From positions 1-64,000 of the forward strand of contig JABUQX010088043.1 of NCBI GenBank assembly GCA_015478945.1: a stretch of DNA of 64,000 bases. The letters run 5' to 3'. How positions within the stretch are numbered: the first letter of the stretch is position 1; the number at the start of each line of letters is the position of its first letter. The stretch is from Trachelipus rathkii. Lineage: Eukaryota; Arthropoda; Malacostraca; Isopoda; Trachelipodidae. A model generated the notes under the pieces. The model did no database searches. It had not been told where the DNA came from and saw only the letters and a list, made by a program, of their open reading frames with translations. Shown piece by piece: positions 1-12,350 of this stretch. The position numbers and the translations under genes are program-made.

Positions 1-1379
1 TTGTGTAGCAATTATCATACTGATCAATGAATATATGCTAACGTAACAAAGATTTCACATCATTAAAAACTAACATATCATAGTCCCACGAACTACGAAT
101 ATAATGGCCAACTTGACTGACCTAACATACCTTGCTTATGCACGAATAAGCAGTCAATCAACAAAGTTCCATACTTAACAACAGGAAAGTAACTAATGGT
201 GCATACAGAACGTAACCTACTCACACTTTTTTTCCAACATATCACTATTATTTTACATTAACAAAGTAACATTTAACAAAAATTTATCATCACCATACCT
301 AAGTATCCATACTGACCAACGAAAATACGCTAACGCGACAATTTCACATCAATAAAGCTAACATATCATAGCCTGAAACTAAGAGTATAATGTACAACAA
401 TAAAACCTAACATACCTTATGATCGAATAAACATCCCCAACATTAACAAGGTCCACACTTAACAACTGTAGAAGCAGTAACTAACGACTTGCATACAATA
501 CGTAACTTATTCACACTTTCTCAAATATCTCTAACATATCATTATTATTTTTGGACGAACATAATAACATTTAATAAAAATTCATCATCACTATACTAAG
601 TATCATGTACTGACCGACGAATATATGCTAACGTAACATTGTTTTCATCAATAAAGCTAACATATCGTTACCAGAACTAAGAATATAATGTACAATAAAC
701 CCTAACACACCTTACGCACGAATAAACAGCAAACATTAACAAAAGTTCCATACTTAACAACAGTAAAGAGTACCTAGCACAGCGTACAAGAAACGTAACC
801 TATTCACACTTTCTCCAAACATAGTAACATTTAATAAAAATTCATCATCACTATACCTAAGTATCATATGACCAACGAATATGCTAACGTAACATTGTTT
901 TCCACATCAATAAAGCTAACCTTAGCATTACCAGAACTAAGAATATAATGTGCAATGGCCAAGGCCTGGCACTGCGAATGAGCAGCTAAACATTTAGGGG
1001 TTTCATACTTAACAACAGTAAGTACCTAGCACCAGCGGCCGCAGGCGTAAACCTCATTGCTTTCTCAAACATATCTCCTAACATATCACATTATTATTAT
1101 CATTATTATCACATTAACACTGCAATATTTACCATAACCTTGTCTAATTATCTTACTGATCAATGAATATAAGCCAACGTAACAAAGTTTTTGCCTTAAC
1201 AAAGCTAACATATCATAGTCTGAACCAAGAATATAACACACAACGAAAAACCTAACACAGCTCAAGCAAGAATAAACTGCTAACATTAACAAAAGTTTCA
1301 AACTTAACGGCAGTGAAGTAATAACAACGCGTAATAGAAAGACCAGGTGCAAGCGAAGCTGATGAGGTAATATTCATTT

Positions 1380-1740
1380 AACAAATCAGTATAGCGTGTG
1401 TTTGTTTATTTATTTTTAATTTTATTTCCTTAAAACTTTTGTTTTTAAAAGCTTTTGTTTATTTATATTTTTTTCTTTTAGCTTTTGTTTTTAGCTTTTG
1501 TTTCATTTTTAATTTTTTTCTTTAAAACTTTTTGTTTTCAAAACTTTTTATTTATTTTTATTTTTTTTCTTTAAAACTTGCTTTGACTTAGCTTTTTGGG
1601 TATTTTGAATTTTATTTTGGCTAACCTTTTGTTTTTAAAACTTTTAATTTTAATTTTATTTCTTTAAAACTTTTTTTTTTTTTTGTTTTTACCTAGAAAT
1701 TTTATACTCTTCAATGTTTACTTGGCGTAAATTTGTGTTT
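1380..1740. repeat. T-rich minisatellite block 1
   Basis: Imperfect ~50 bp units of the form TTTATTTTTAATTTTATTTC followed by TTTAAAACTTTTTGTTTT. It ends in a CGTAAATTTG motif and an AATCAGTGAATCAGTAAATC stretch. It mirrors the A-rich block at 12040-12350. Non-coding. Confidence 0.8.
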
Positions 1741-2159
1741 GCCTAGGCGACAATCAGTGAATCAGTAAATCAAAGGAAGCGCCCTCACTTTTATAGCCAG
1801 AGTAAATGCCAGCATTCAGCACCGGGGCCACCAGCACCACTGCGCTTTTTCTGCGTATCCTTGGGCGTTTTGTTAGCACTTTGTTAATATTTAACAAAAA
1901 TTTTATCATGACCTTGTCTAATTGTCATACTGATCAATGAATATATGCTAACGTAACAAAGTTTTCACATCAATAAAGCAAACATAGCATTACCTGAACT
2001 ATGAATATAATGTACAATGACAAAACCTAACATACCTTACGTTCATATAAACTGTTAGCAATAACAAAGATCCATACTTAACAACGGTAAAGTAACTAAC
2101 AACGCATACAGAACGAATAGGTACGAAGCTGATGAGGTAAATATTCCTTTAACAAATCA

Positions 2160-2460
2160 GTATAGCGATGTGTTTGTTTATTTATTTTATTTATTTTTAA
2201 TTTCATTTCTTTAAAACTTTTCGTTTTTAAAAAACTTTTATTTATTTTCAATTTCATTTCTTTAAAACTTTTTGTTTTTAAAAACTTTTATTTATTTTTA
2301 ATTTCATTTCTTTAAACCTTTTGTTTTAAAAAACTTTTATTTATTTTTAATTTTATTTCTTTAAAACTTTTTTTTTTTTAAACTTATTTATTTTTAATTT
2401 TATTTCTTTAAAACTTTTTGTTTTTACTAAAAATTTTATTCTTTTTATGTTTATAACGTA
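2160..2460. repeat. T-rich minisatellite block 2
   Basis: Five or so ~52 bp units (TTTATTTATTTTTAATTTC, TTTAAAACTTTTTGTTTTTA). It mirrors 11280-11570, where the reverse complement unit is cleaner. The order of block, AAATC-rich linker and ATCTATTG repeat is conserved in both arms. Confidence 0.8.
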
Positions 2461-2499
2461 AAATTTACATTTACATACAAAGCAGTAAAATCAGTGAAT

Positions 2500-2625
2500 C
2501 AGTAAATCAACCACCCCTCCCTCTCCTCCTCTCTCCGCCCCAACCCTGATCTATTGAGGTATTGATCTATTGATCTATTGATCTATTGAACTATTGATCT
2601 ATTGAATCAAGTCATATTTAGAGTA
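2500..2625. repeat. C-rich linker plus (ATCTATTG)n short tandem repeat
   Basis: A CCTCCCTCTCCTCC stretch is followed by six or so ATCTATTG-like octamers. The same pair of elements recurs near 3900-3955, 4880-4930, 5745-5795, 6420-6480, and at 38450-38900. The reverse complement occurs near 11125-11215. It marks the boundary between satellite blocks. Confidence 0.75.
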
Positions 2626-3429
2626 TCATTTTGGATAAACATAGCATAAAAATATGTTCCTTTTTATACTAACCCTTGAATATATGTTGACATAACAAAG
2701 TTTTCACATCAATAAAGCTAACATAACATAACCTGATGTAAGAATCTAATGTATAACATCAAACCTAACATACCTTAAACACGAATAAACAGTCACCATT
2801 AACAAAATACCATACTTAACAATAGGAAAGTAACTGACGCAGCTTACAGACCGTACCCTATTCACACTTTTTTTCAAACATATCTCTAACATATCACTGT
2901 TATTTTTACATTAACATAGTAACATTTAACAAAAATTTATCATAACCTAACCTAATTACCATACTGACCAACGAATATATGCTAACGTGACAAAGTTTTC
3001 ATATCAATAAAGCTAACATATAACCTGAACTAAGAATATAATGTACACCAGTCAAACCTAACTCATCTTAAACACAAATAAACAGTTAACATTAACAAAG
3101 TTTCATACTTACCAACAGTAAAGTAACAAACATTGCATACAAAACGTATCCTATTCACACTTTTTTCAAACATATCTCTAACATATCACTGTTATTTTTA
3201 CATTAACATAGTAACATTTAACAATAAGTTACCATAACTTATCCTAATTATCATGGATCAACAAATATATGCTAACGTAACAAAGTTTTCACATCAATAA
3301 AGCTAACATAATATAATAAACTAAGAATATAACGCACAATGACAAAACCTAACATACCTTATGATCGAATGAATGGCTAACAATAACAAAGTTTCATACT
3401 TAACAGCACTAAAGTAACTAACAATGCAT

Positions 3430-3630
3430 ACAGAACTAGCGTGTACGAAGCAGATGGGGTTCCTGTTTCACTAGAGTTATCAGATACATGTTGAGAAATT
3501 GGTCAAACTCCTCCCACTTTTCGAAACATTACGCAATACCTATGATTCTTGGATGGTTCGTTTTCGAAACATTAAGCTATACATTTGATTCTTGTTTGTC
3601 ACAGGGTTGACATAACAAATTTATTAAAAA
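3430..3630. repeat. Non-satellite module, left copy
   Basis: About 200 bp unrelated to the satellite monomer, with two GTTTCGAAAC-like sites ~50 bp apart (TTTTCGAAACATTA twice). A reverse-complement copy lies at 10125-10320 with only scattered differences. This shared unique module is the best single proof that the two arms are copies of each other and not independent satellite arrays. No coding potential. Confidence 0.85.
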
Positions 3631-3860
3631 CATTTTATGTTTTTGCTAATGTCTTTGTTTTATAACAACTCTAAAAACTTTTATTTTTTAATTTTATTTC
3701 TTTAAAACCTTTTGTTTTGTTTTTGTTTTTTTTTTTTTTTTTTAAACTTTTAATTTTTAATTTTATTTTTTAAAACTTTTTTTTTTAAAAACTTTTAATT
3801 TTTATTTTTATTTTTGTTAAAACTTTTTTTTTATTTTTATAACGTAAAAAATTTTTTTAC
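3630..3860. repeat. T-rich block 3 at the inner end of the left arm
   Basis: Runs of T with AAAACTTTT spacers. It pairs with the A-rich block at 9960-10120. Similarity to the opposite arm stops near 3835 here and near 9965 there, so this is the inner breakpoint of the inverted duplication. Confidence 0.75.
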
Positions 3861-6800
3861 ATACCCTAACGCAGTAAATCAGTAAATCAACCCATCCACC
3901 CTACTCTCCTCATCGTCTCCTACCATCCGTGATCTATCGATCTATCGATCTATTGATTCAAGTCACATTTCGTGTATCATTTCGGATAAACATAACATAA
4001 AAACAAGTTCTTTATACACTGATCAGCGAATATATGATACCATAACAAAGTTTTCCCATTAATAAAAACTAACATAGCATCATCTGGTCTAAGAATATAA
4101 TGTACAACAATAAACCTAACATACCTTAAACATGAATAAACTGTTAACATTAACAAAGTTCCATACTTAACAACAGTAAAGTAACTAACAAGGCATAAAA
4201 AAACGTAACCTATGCATACTTTGTCAAGCATATCTCTAACATAGCAATGTTAATTTCAGATTAACATGATAATATTTAACAAAAATACATCATAACCTTG
4301 TATAATTATCATACTGATCAACGAATATAGACTAACGTAACAAAGTTTTTACATTAATAAAGCTTACATAGCATCATCTGAACTAAGAATATATTCCATG
4401 ACAACAAACCTAACACACCTTAAACATGAATAAACTGCTAACATTAACAAAGTTCCACATTTAACACCAGTAAAGTAACTAACATTGCATACAAAACGTA
4501 ACCTATTCATACTTTTTCAAGCATATCTCTAACATATTAACGTTAATTTTACATTGATACAGTAATATTTAACTAAATTTATCACAACCCTGTCTAATTA
4601 TCAGACAGACCCACGAATATATGCTAACGTAACAAAGTTTTTTACATTGACATAGTAATATTTAACAAAAATTTATCATAACCTTACCTAAATATCATAA
4701 TACCCCAACAAATACATAAAAATAACAAAGTTTTATCCAAACATAACATAAAAATAACAAAGTTTTATCCAAACATAATATAAAAAAATAAGTTTTCCGA
4801 ATAAAATGTCATAGTAAAGTGTAATAGTTTACCGATTTTAAAGCTGTAAATCAGTAAATCAAACCATCAGGCCCCATCCTACCCTCCCTAACCACCTAGC
4901 CGTGACCTTATGATCTATCGATCTAGTGATTCAGATCACATATCGAGTATCATTTCGGATAAACATAGTACAAAAATAAGTTCTTTATATACTAACCAAC
5001 GAATATATGCTAACGTAACATTGTTTTCACATTAATAAAGCTAACATAGCATTACCAGAACTAAGAATATAATGCATAATGACAAAAATTAACACAGCTT
5101 ACGCACGAATAAACTACTAACATTAACAAAGTTCCATACTTAACAACACTAAAGTACCTAGCACAGCGCACAAAACGTAACCTATTCACACTTTTTTTTT
5201 CAAGCATATCTCTAACATATCATTGTTAATTTTACATTAACACTATTGATTTACGTAGCATTTCGAGTATCATCTCGGATAAACACAGCACAAAAATGAG
5301 TTCTTTATATACTAACCAGCGAATATATGCTAACATAACAATGTTTTCACATTAATAAAGCTAACATAGCATCATATGAACTAAGAAAATAATGTACAAC
5401 GACAAACTTAACACAACTTACGCACTAATAAATAGTTAACATTAACAAAGTTCCACACTTAACACCAGTAAAGTAACTAGCATTGCATACAAAACGTAAT
5501 CTATTCATACTTTTTCCAAGCATATCTCTAACATATTAACGTTATTTTTACATTGACACAGTAATATTTAACAAAAATTTATCATAACCATGTCTAATTA
5601 TCATACAGACCAACGAATAACTGTAAACATAACAAAGTTTATCCAAACATAACATAAATAAGTTCTTTGAATAAAATATAGTAAGTGTATTAGTTTACTG
5701 ATTTTAAAGCAGTAAATCAGTAAATCAGTAAATCAAACCATCAACCCCTACCCAATCCAGCCCACCATGACCTTTTGATCTATTGATCTATTGATTCATG
5801 TCATATTTCGAGTATCATTTCGACTAAACATAACACAAAAAATAAGTTTTTTTTTATATACTAACCATCGAATATATGCTAACGTAACAAAGTTTTTTAC
5901 ATTAATAAAGCTAACATAACATAACCTGAACTAAGAATATAATGTACAACGACAAACCTAACACACCATACGTACGAATAAACTACTAACATTAACAAAC
6001 CTCCGCACTTAACAACAGTAAAGCACCTAACACATCGCACAAAACGTAACCTATTCCTACTTTTCAAGCATATCTCTAACATATCAATGTTAATTTACAT
6101 TAACATCGTATTTAAAAAAAATTAGCATAACCCTGTCAAATCATCATACATACCGACAACGAATATAATGCTAACGCACCGAATTTTTACATCAACTTCG
6201 TAATATTTAACAAAAATTCATCATAACCTCGTCTAAATATCATAATCCCAACGAATAATTGCAAAGACAACAAAGTTTTAACCAAACATAACATAAAAAT
6301 AACAAAATTTTATCCTGACATAACATAAAAATAAGTTCTTTGAATAAAATATCACAGTAAAGCGCGATAGTTTACTGATTTTTAAGCAGTACAAATCAGT
6401 AAATCAATAAGTAAATCAAACCACCCATCCCTGCAGTCCCTACCCACCCTCGGCTATGATCTATTGAACTATTGATCCAAGTCATATTTCGAGTATCATT
6501 TTGGATAAACATGACATAAAAATAAGTTCTTTATATACTGACCTACGAATATATGCTTATGCAACAAAGTTTTAGCATCAATAAAGCTAACATATCATAA
6601 CCTGAACTAAGAATATAATGTACAAATGCAAACCTAACATACCTCGCGTATGAATAATCCGCTAACATCCTGAAAATTCCCTACTTATCAAGGTAAAGTA
6701 GCTAACAGGTCATACAATACTCGGTATGTTCCCACTTTTCCCATAATTCAGCAACAGGTAAGAGACGTATTATCTAGCAAAAATCCCTTAAAAAAGTGAC

Positions 6801-7114
6801 AAATCTATCAAAGATACCAGCATCTTGAACTATTGAATTGACACTATCTTCATCAAAATGTGTCACTCATATCGAGTATAACATCATTTTGAACTATGAA
6901 TAAACGTAGACATTAGCAGCAAAATTCTCGGCAAACCTAACATTACTCAACAAAATCTTAACCTAGGCTCACGTTTCTAACACATCATCGTCAGTTAACA
7001 CAGTAATATCTTACAAAACTCATCATTTCTCTAACAAATCAGTGTTAATTTCACACAGTCATAGTAATATTTAGCATAACGTACCTAAATAAGCAGCTTT
7101 CATTAACGAAGAGT

Positions 7115-7400
7115 ATCTAAAGCAACACATCACCTCCAAGAAAACCCAGGGGATGCACGTCCCTTGAGAGAGGGTGTGAATCTGAAAGGGGATCACCCCC
7201 GAAGAGTGTAAGCAGAGCCCTTTGGGCTGAGGCCAAACCCACTTGGGCCCACTCCGAAGGAGGGGGAGTAAAAAGCCTAGCCTTTGGACTGAGGACCGAA
7301 GCCCGCACCCCTTTCAGGGTGATCCCCTCTCCAGAGATTCACACCCTCTCCCGGGGACCTCCCCATGGGTTTTTCTCGGAGGTGATGTGTTGCTTTAGAT
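7115..7400. mobile_element. Fold-back element, GC-rich, ~84 bp inverted arms
   Basis: Arms at 7115-7198 and 7317-7400 are about 85% complementary. The outer ends are perfect for over 20 bases (ATCTAAAGCAACACATCACC against its reverse complement). The arms enclose a ~118 bp loop that is much more GC-rich than the surroundings and contains short direct motifs around CCTTTGG..CTGAGG (near 7220 and 7281). No transposase frame fits inside. The structure is that of a fold-back or MITE-like element. A TA-type target duplication is possible but not clean (TA on the left, TTA on the right), so the superfamily is not assigned. It sits in the spacer between the satellite arms. Confidence 0.7.
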
Positions 7401-9945
7401 TACTTTCTAAGTTAGTAGAAGCTGTAAGTGCAAATGTTACTTATTATGACTATTGAAAATGGCAGAGTGATTATATTGCAGGTAACTTGTTTGTGTGTGC
7501 AGCTGTGTTGGCGCAGCTGTTCGAACATGTCGATGTGTCGCCAGCGTGTTGCGCCTCGATAGCGGCGCACACAGTGAAAGGCCAGTGTGGCCATAGTTCC
7601 ATGCGATAGGTGATCGAACCCCTGTAACCGATCTTTACCTATTTACTATTAAAGAGGAAAAGTGAGGCGCCTCCAGCCATGACCTATTACCCACGCGACA
7701 GATGGCTCAGTTCATGCCGCAGATCAGGTTTGGTGCACATTGCTATTCTTGGCTGTTTTGATGTTGGCTTTTGATGGCTTTTGTTTGCCTGTTCTTAGTC
7801 GTACTGGCATGATAAATGTTTGCGCTCCAGCGCTCAGTATGACACGGATGTGGTTCAGATCGCCCAGGCGCGCCCAATTGGGGCGAAGACTGCAGATGAA
7901 TTTACTATTTACCCTTTGCGTGAAGCACCTGGCGGTATTTTATTCAAAAACACCCACATGTTGCTCGGAATAAGAAATTTGTTATTATCTTTAGTTACTG
8001 CAGGCGTTGCTGGCGTTTGGCGTGAGGTTTTTCAGTCGCGCTATTACGAGAGACCTTCGGTGCGTCGTTATCAATACTGCCAGATTATGCTAAGCCACAA
8101 GAGCAATACGATGTTGTCACCAAGTGCATTGCTGCTAGTAAAACTTAAATTACACGTTTTGTACTATATGACATGTTTTACCATTGATATGGAGGCGTAT
8201 GTTAATGAACCATATTTATGTTAAATTGTTCATTGGCCACGTGTATTCTTAGATTCAGTATATTTGTGTTTATTTTTGTGTTACATGTTTAGTCGAGTGA
8301 CCTCAGCCTGGCAGGCATGGATCAGTGGGTCAAGATGCAGGCTTTGGATTGAGGCGGGGCCCGGCTGTTGACACTGATTTTTGATTTTTGCCCAAAAATC
8401 GGTAAACAACCTGAGCCTCTGCAAAGGCACATATTATGTTTGAACGTAAACACTGTTGCCTGTTTACCCTGGTCATGGTCTGATGATAATTGAACATGGT
8501 TATGATAAATTTTGTTAAATTTTTGTGTGTAAAAATGGCACATGTATATTTGGCCTTGCTGAAGCGGCTGGCGCACGATCCGGCGATCTCGGACCGGCTA
8601 GCCCGATACGGCTGACCACGAGCGCTGGTGGATTTCATGCAGTTCGCGATGCCGGCGGCCAGCTGTGGCTGCATTGTTATGTTGCGCAATCGCTGGTGTA
8701 TAAAACTTCATTTGTATCGCCGAATGATCTCAATGCGCAAATCAGCCCAGTGTTGAAAATTGGCTGTGTTATGTTGAGACATTGCGAAAAGTGAATCAGT
8801 TGTTACGACCAAATTGCACGGGCGTGTTGCATTAAATGCTGGAACGTTGGCGCCAGTAGTTGGCCGTGCGCAAGCTGTGTTGGCCACTGATGTCGTCCCA
8901 TGCATTAGCGGTTCTGTCTTATGTTAACTGTGAAAGCTAATGTTACGTTAGCACTATTCTTGATTGTATAAACTTATTTACAACATCAGCGATATAATAT
9001 GATCAGGAAATCCACTGGATCAGCCTCACTGTGGTAGGAAGTATAAAGGGCTGATAGTTTGATTTGATTTATCATTAATTTGCACTTTTACTATATTTAT
9101 TCGAAGCAGCTTTTATGTTATGTTTAGATAGCTTTTTGTTGACTATGTTATGTTTAGATAAATTTGTTATGTTTACAAATGGGCCCATGATATTTAGAGC
9201 GCAAGAACCATGATAAATTTTTGTTAAATATTACTATAATAATATGCTTTATTTGTTAACACATTGGATGATATACTACGATGATGGGTGAGGCTGGTTA
9301 AATATTGCTGCAATGTAAAATTGGCGTTGCCTGTAGGGTGCTGGCATGGCTTTTGCGGTTTACTGATGGTTTATTGGCATGTTGGCGGCATTTAAACTTC
9401 CAGCCAGGTATTGTGTAAAAATTGCTATTCTTCCCAGTTTCAGCGCATGTACTTATTAATGTAAGAATCTTTATTTACTGTTAATGACTGACCCGATCAG
9501 CTAAACCTGGGCCCATGATGCTATTTTTGTTAGTATGTTAATCTGAAATTAGCACATTGCTATGTTAGAGTAATAACGTTATACGCAGGCCGTTTTTAAC
9601 ATGCATTGTTAGTATGGAATATTTGATATGTGCTTAATTTAATCATGTTGAAAAGGCATATTGGAAATTATTGCATTATGATAATCTGCAGTTTTTGTAT
9701 TGGAAAAACATCATGGTCCCACTCTTTCTATTCATATCGAGCCAACATGCTTATGACCCATGTTTATCCGAATGACTTTGAAAATCGACTGAGCCCAGAT
9801 CGTGGGCATCGATCACCGATGACCAGAAATGAAGAAGAAGTAAGAATAATAATGATACATTTAAATAATAAAAAACACGTTACTCAAAAAATAAAAAGAC
9901 TAAGGATTTTAGTAAAAAACAAAAAGTTTTTAACGAAATAAGGCC
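7401..9945. other. Spacer between satellite blocks; GC-richer island, no recognised gene
   Basis: Parts are markedly GC-richer than the flanking satellite, notably 7490-7720 and 8540-8900. Other parts contain degenerate satellite words in the right-arm orientation, for example TGATAAATTTTGTTAAAT near 8500 and again near 9210. The longest frame is 7820-8224 on the plus strand (134 codons), with a GGVAG-type hydrophobic middle but no family I recognise. A plus frame at 8525-8794 and two minus frames overlap it at 8322-8905. None has a matching partner or conserved motif. I treat the whole stretch as non-coding or unresolved. Confidence 0.5.
7820..8224 (+). other. Unrecognised 134-codon open frame
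   Basis: The frame opens at ATG and ends at TAA just before an AT-rich stretch. The translated product has no signal peptide, repeat or family motif that I can name; a short hydrophobic segment lies near residues 50-70. The frame lies in a GC-richer island where long frames are more likely by chance, and a 77-codon frame at 7740-7973 overlaps it in another phase. It could be a chance frame, an exon fragment or a relic. I include it only because it is the longest frame in this spacer. Confidence 0.12.
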
Positions 9946-10003
9946 ACAATTAAAGATTTAGGAAAAAGAGGAAGTTTTAACAACATAAAATTAAAAATTA
10001 AAA

Positions 10004-10043
<40 letters not shown>

Positions 10044-10120
10044 TTTTAAAAAAAAAAAATAAAAAAATAAAAGTTTTTTAAGGTGTTATAAAACAAAAAA
10101 AAATTAAGAAAAACATAAAT
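9945..10120. repeat. A-rich block at the inner end of the right arm
   Basis: Poly(A)-rich sequence with AAAAGTTTTAAAA units and an uninterrupted run of about 31 A around 10010-10040. It is the reverse complement of 3630-3835. The boundary with the upstream spacer is near 9960. Confidence 0.75.
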
Positions 10121-10124
10121 GTTT

Positions 10125-10320
10125 AATAAATTTGTTATGTCAACCCTGTGACAACAAACAAGAATCAAATGTATAGCTTAATGTTTCGAAAGCGAACCAT
10201 CCAAGAATCATAGGTATTGCGTAATGTTTCGAAAAGTGGGAGGAGTTTGACCAATTTCTCAACATGTATCTGATAACTCTAGTGAAACAGGAACTAGCAT
10301 CTGCTTCGTACACTAGTTCT
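10125..10320. repeat. Non-satellite module, right copy
   Basis: Reverse complement of 3430-3630, including the paired ATGTTTCGAAA sites and the CTGATAACTCTAGTGAAACA stretch. A short 65-codon frame starting at 10264 runs into satellite sequence and is not a gene. Confidence 0.85.
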
Positions 10321-11279
10321 GTATGCAGTAGTTACTTTAGTGCTGTTAAGTATGAAACTTTGTTATTGTTAGCCATTCATTCGATCATAGGTATGTTAGG
10401 TTTTGTCATTGTGCGTTATATTCTTAGTTCAGGATATGATATGTTAGCTTTATTGATGTGAAAACTTTGTTACGTTAGCATATATTTGTTGACCCATATG
10501 ATAATTAGGATAAGTTATGGTAACTTATTGTTAAATGTTCCTATGTTAATGTAAAAATAACAGTGATATGTTAGAGATATGTTAAAAAAGTGTGAATGGG
10601 TTACGTTTTGTATGCAATGTTAGTTACTTTACTGTTGTTAAGTATGAAACTTTGTTAATGTTAACTGTTTATTTGTGTTTAAGATGAGTTAGGTTTGACT
10701 GATGTACATTATATTCTTAGTTCAGGTTATGTTAGCTTTATTGAGTAGCAAAGCTTGTCACGTTAGCATTCGTTGGTCAGTATGGTAATTAAGTTAGGTT
10801 ATGATAAATTTTGTTAAATGTTACTATGTTAATGTAAACAGTGATATGTTAGAAATATGTTTGAAAAAAAGTGTGAATAGGGTACGATCTGTATGCTGTC
10901 AGTTACTTTCCTATTGTTAAGTATGGTATTTTGTTAATGGTGACTGTTTATTCGTGTTTAAGGTATGTTAGGTTTGATGTTATACATTAGATTCTTACAT
11001 CAGGTTATGTTATGTTAGCTTTATTGATGTGTAAACTTTGTTATGTCAACATATATTCAAGGGTTAGTATAACGCTATCTTTATCTATGTTACATCAAGC
11101 AACCACTCTAATAGCAATTAAATAAATCAATAGTTCAATAAATCAATAGATCAATAGATCAATACTTCAATAGATCAGGGTTGAGGCGAGGAGAGAGAGG
11201 AGAGGGAGGTGTGGATTTGATTTACTGATTCGCGGTTACAGCTTTTGTGTATGTGTAAAAATGTAAATTTTTTACGTTA

Positions 11280-11570
11280 TAAACATAAAAAGAATAAAAT
11301 TTTTAGTAAAAACAAAAAGTTTTAAAGAAATAAAATTAAAAATAAATAAGTTTTAAAAAAAAAAAAAAGTTTTAAAAAAATAAAATTAAAAATAAATAAA
11401 AGTTTTTAAAAAACAAAAAGTTTTAAAGAAATGAAATTAAAAATAAATAAAAGTTTTTAAAAACAAAAAGTTTTAAAGAAATAAAATTAAAAATAAATAA
11501 AAGTTTTTTAAAAACGAAAGTTTTAAAGAAATGAAATTAAAAATAAATAAAAATAAATAAATAAATAAAC
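11280..11570. repeat. A-rich ~51 bp minisatellite, five units
   Basis: Five units of GTTTTAAAGAAATAAAATTA plus AAAATAAATAAAAGTTTTT. It is the mirror of 2160-2460 and the clearest example of this minisatellite. Confidence 0.85.
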
Positions 11571-12039
11571 AAACACATCGCTATACTGATTTGTTAAAGG
11601 AATATTTACCTCATCAGTTTCGTACCTATTCGTTCTGTATACGTTGTTAGTTACTTTACCGTTGTTAAGTATGGATCTTTGTTATTGCTAACAGTTTATA
11701 TGAACGTAAGGTATGTTAGGTTTTGTCATTGTACATTATATTCATAGTTCAGGTAATGCTATGTTTGCTTTATTGATGTGAAAACTTTGTTACGTTAGCA
11801 TATATTCATTGATCAGTATGACAATTAGACAAGGTCATGATAAAATTTTGTTAAATATTACTATGTTAATGTAAAAATGTCCATGATATGTTAGAAAAAG
11901 TGTGAGTAGGTTACGTTCTGTGTTGAATGTTGGTTACTTTACTGGGTAGGGGGAGGGGGAAGGGGAGGGGTGGCTTGATTTACTGATTCACTGATTTGTC
12001 GTTTTAGGGTATGTAAAAACACAAATTTTTACGTTATAA

Positions 12040-12350
12040 ACATGAAGAGTGTAAAATTTTTAGTAAAAACAAAAAAGTTTTAAAGAAATAAAATTAAAAA
12101 TTAAAAGTTTTTAAAAAACAAAAGGTTTAAAGAAATAAAATTAAAAATAAACAAAAGTTTTTAAAAACAAAAAGTTTTAAAGAAAAAAAATAAAAATAAT
12201 AAAAGTTTTTTGAAAACAAAATGTTTTAAAGAAAAAAATAAAAAATAAATAAAAAGTTTTTTAAAAAACAAAAGTTTTAAAGAAAAAAATTAAAAATAAA
12301 TAAAAGTTTTAAAAAAAAAAAAGCTTTAAGGAAATAAAATTAAAAATAAA
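12040..12350. repeat. A-rich minisatellite, about six units
   Basis: Same unit family as 11280-11570, shorter and more variable. It is the mirror of 1380-1740. It is followed by the TCATCAGCTTCG motif that precedes a satellite restart in both arms. Confidence 0.8.

Larger units (their letters stand above)
1..3835 (+). repeat. Left arm of a large inverted duplication
   Basis: This stretch matches the reverse complement of about 9960-13740 in order, with paired coordinates summing to about 13740-13760. The match includes private variants that other satellite monomers lack: the GATCGAATGAATGG variant near 3362, the non-satellite module at 3430-3630, the GACTGACCTAAC variant near 115, and a 252 bp internal duplication (two near-identical half-units around 600-1040). 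The arm continues beyond position 1, because the right arm runs to about 14290. Similarity is high but there are many small indels, mostly extra bases in this left arm. Confidence 0.85.
1..6760 (+). repeat. ~290 bp AT-rich satellite array, left block
   Basis: About 15 diverged monomers are seen, marked by recurrences of AATAAAGCTAACATA at roughly 350, 650, 905, 1970, 2712, 3005, 3295, 4355, 5030, 5357, 5905 and 6577, spaced near 290 bp. Each monomer also carries GAATATATGCTAACGTAAC, a CCTAACATACCTTA stretch and a CGTAACCTATTCACAC stretch. Monomers are grouped into blocks separated by T-rich minisatellites and by C-rich stretches ending in ATCTATTG repeats. The array is open at the left edge of the window. 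No open reading frame in it looks like a gene; the 60-90 codon frames arise from the repeat. Noise is visible, for example odd GC-rich substitutions near 950-1060. From 6760 to 7114 the satellite becomes too degenerate to phase. Confidence 0.9.

Noticed and set aside
1086..6082. Minus-strand frames of 60-88 codons with LRVVITSLPL or YSCLSCVRF-type products
   Set aside because: They recur with each satellite monomer in both arms and have no start context; they are repeat by-products.
1..6760. CCTAAC words suggesting an arthropod telomeric repeat
   Set aside because: CCTAAC occurs once or twice per monomer, never in tandem (CCTAA)n, so this is not telomere sequence.
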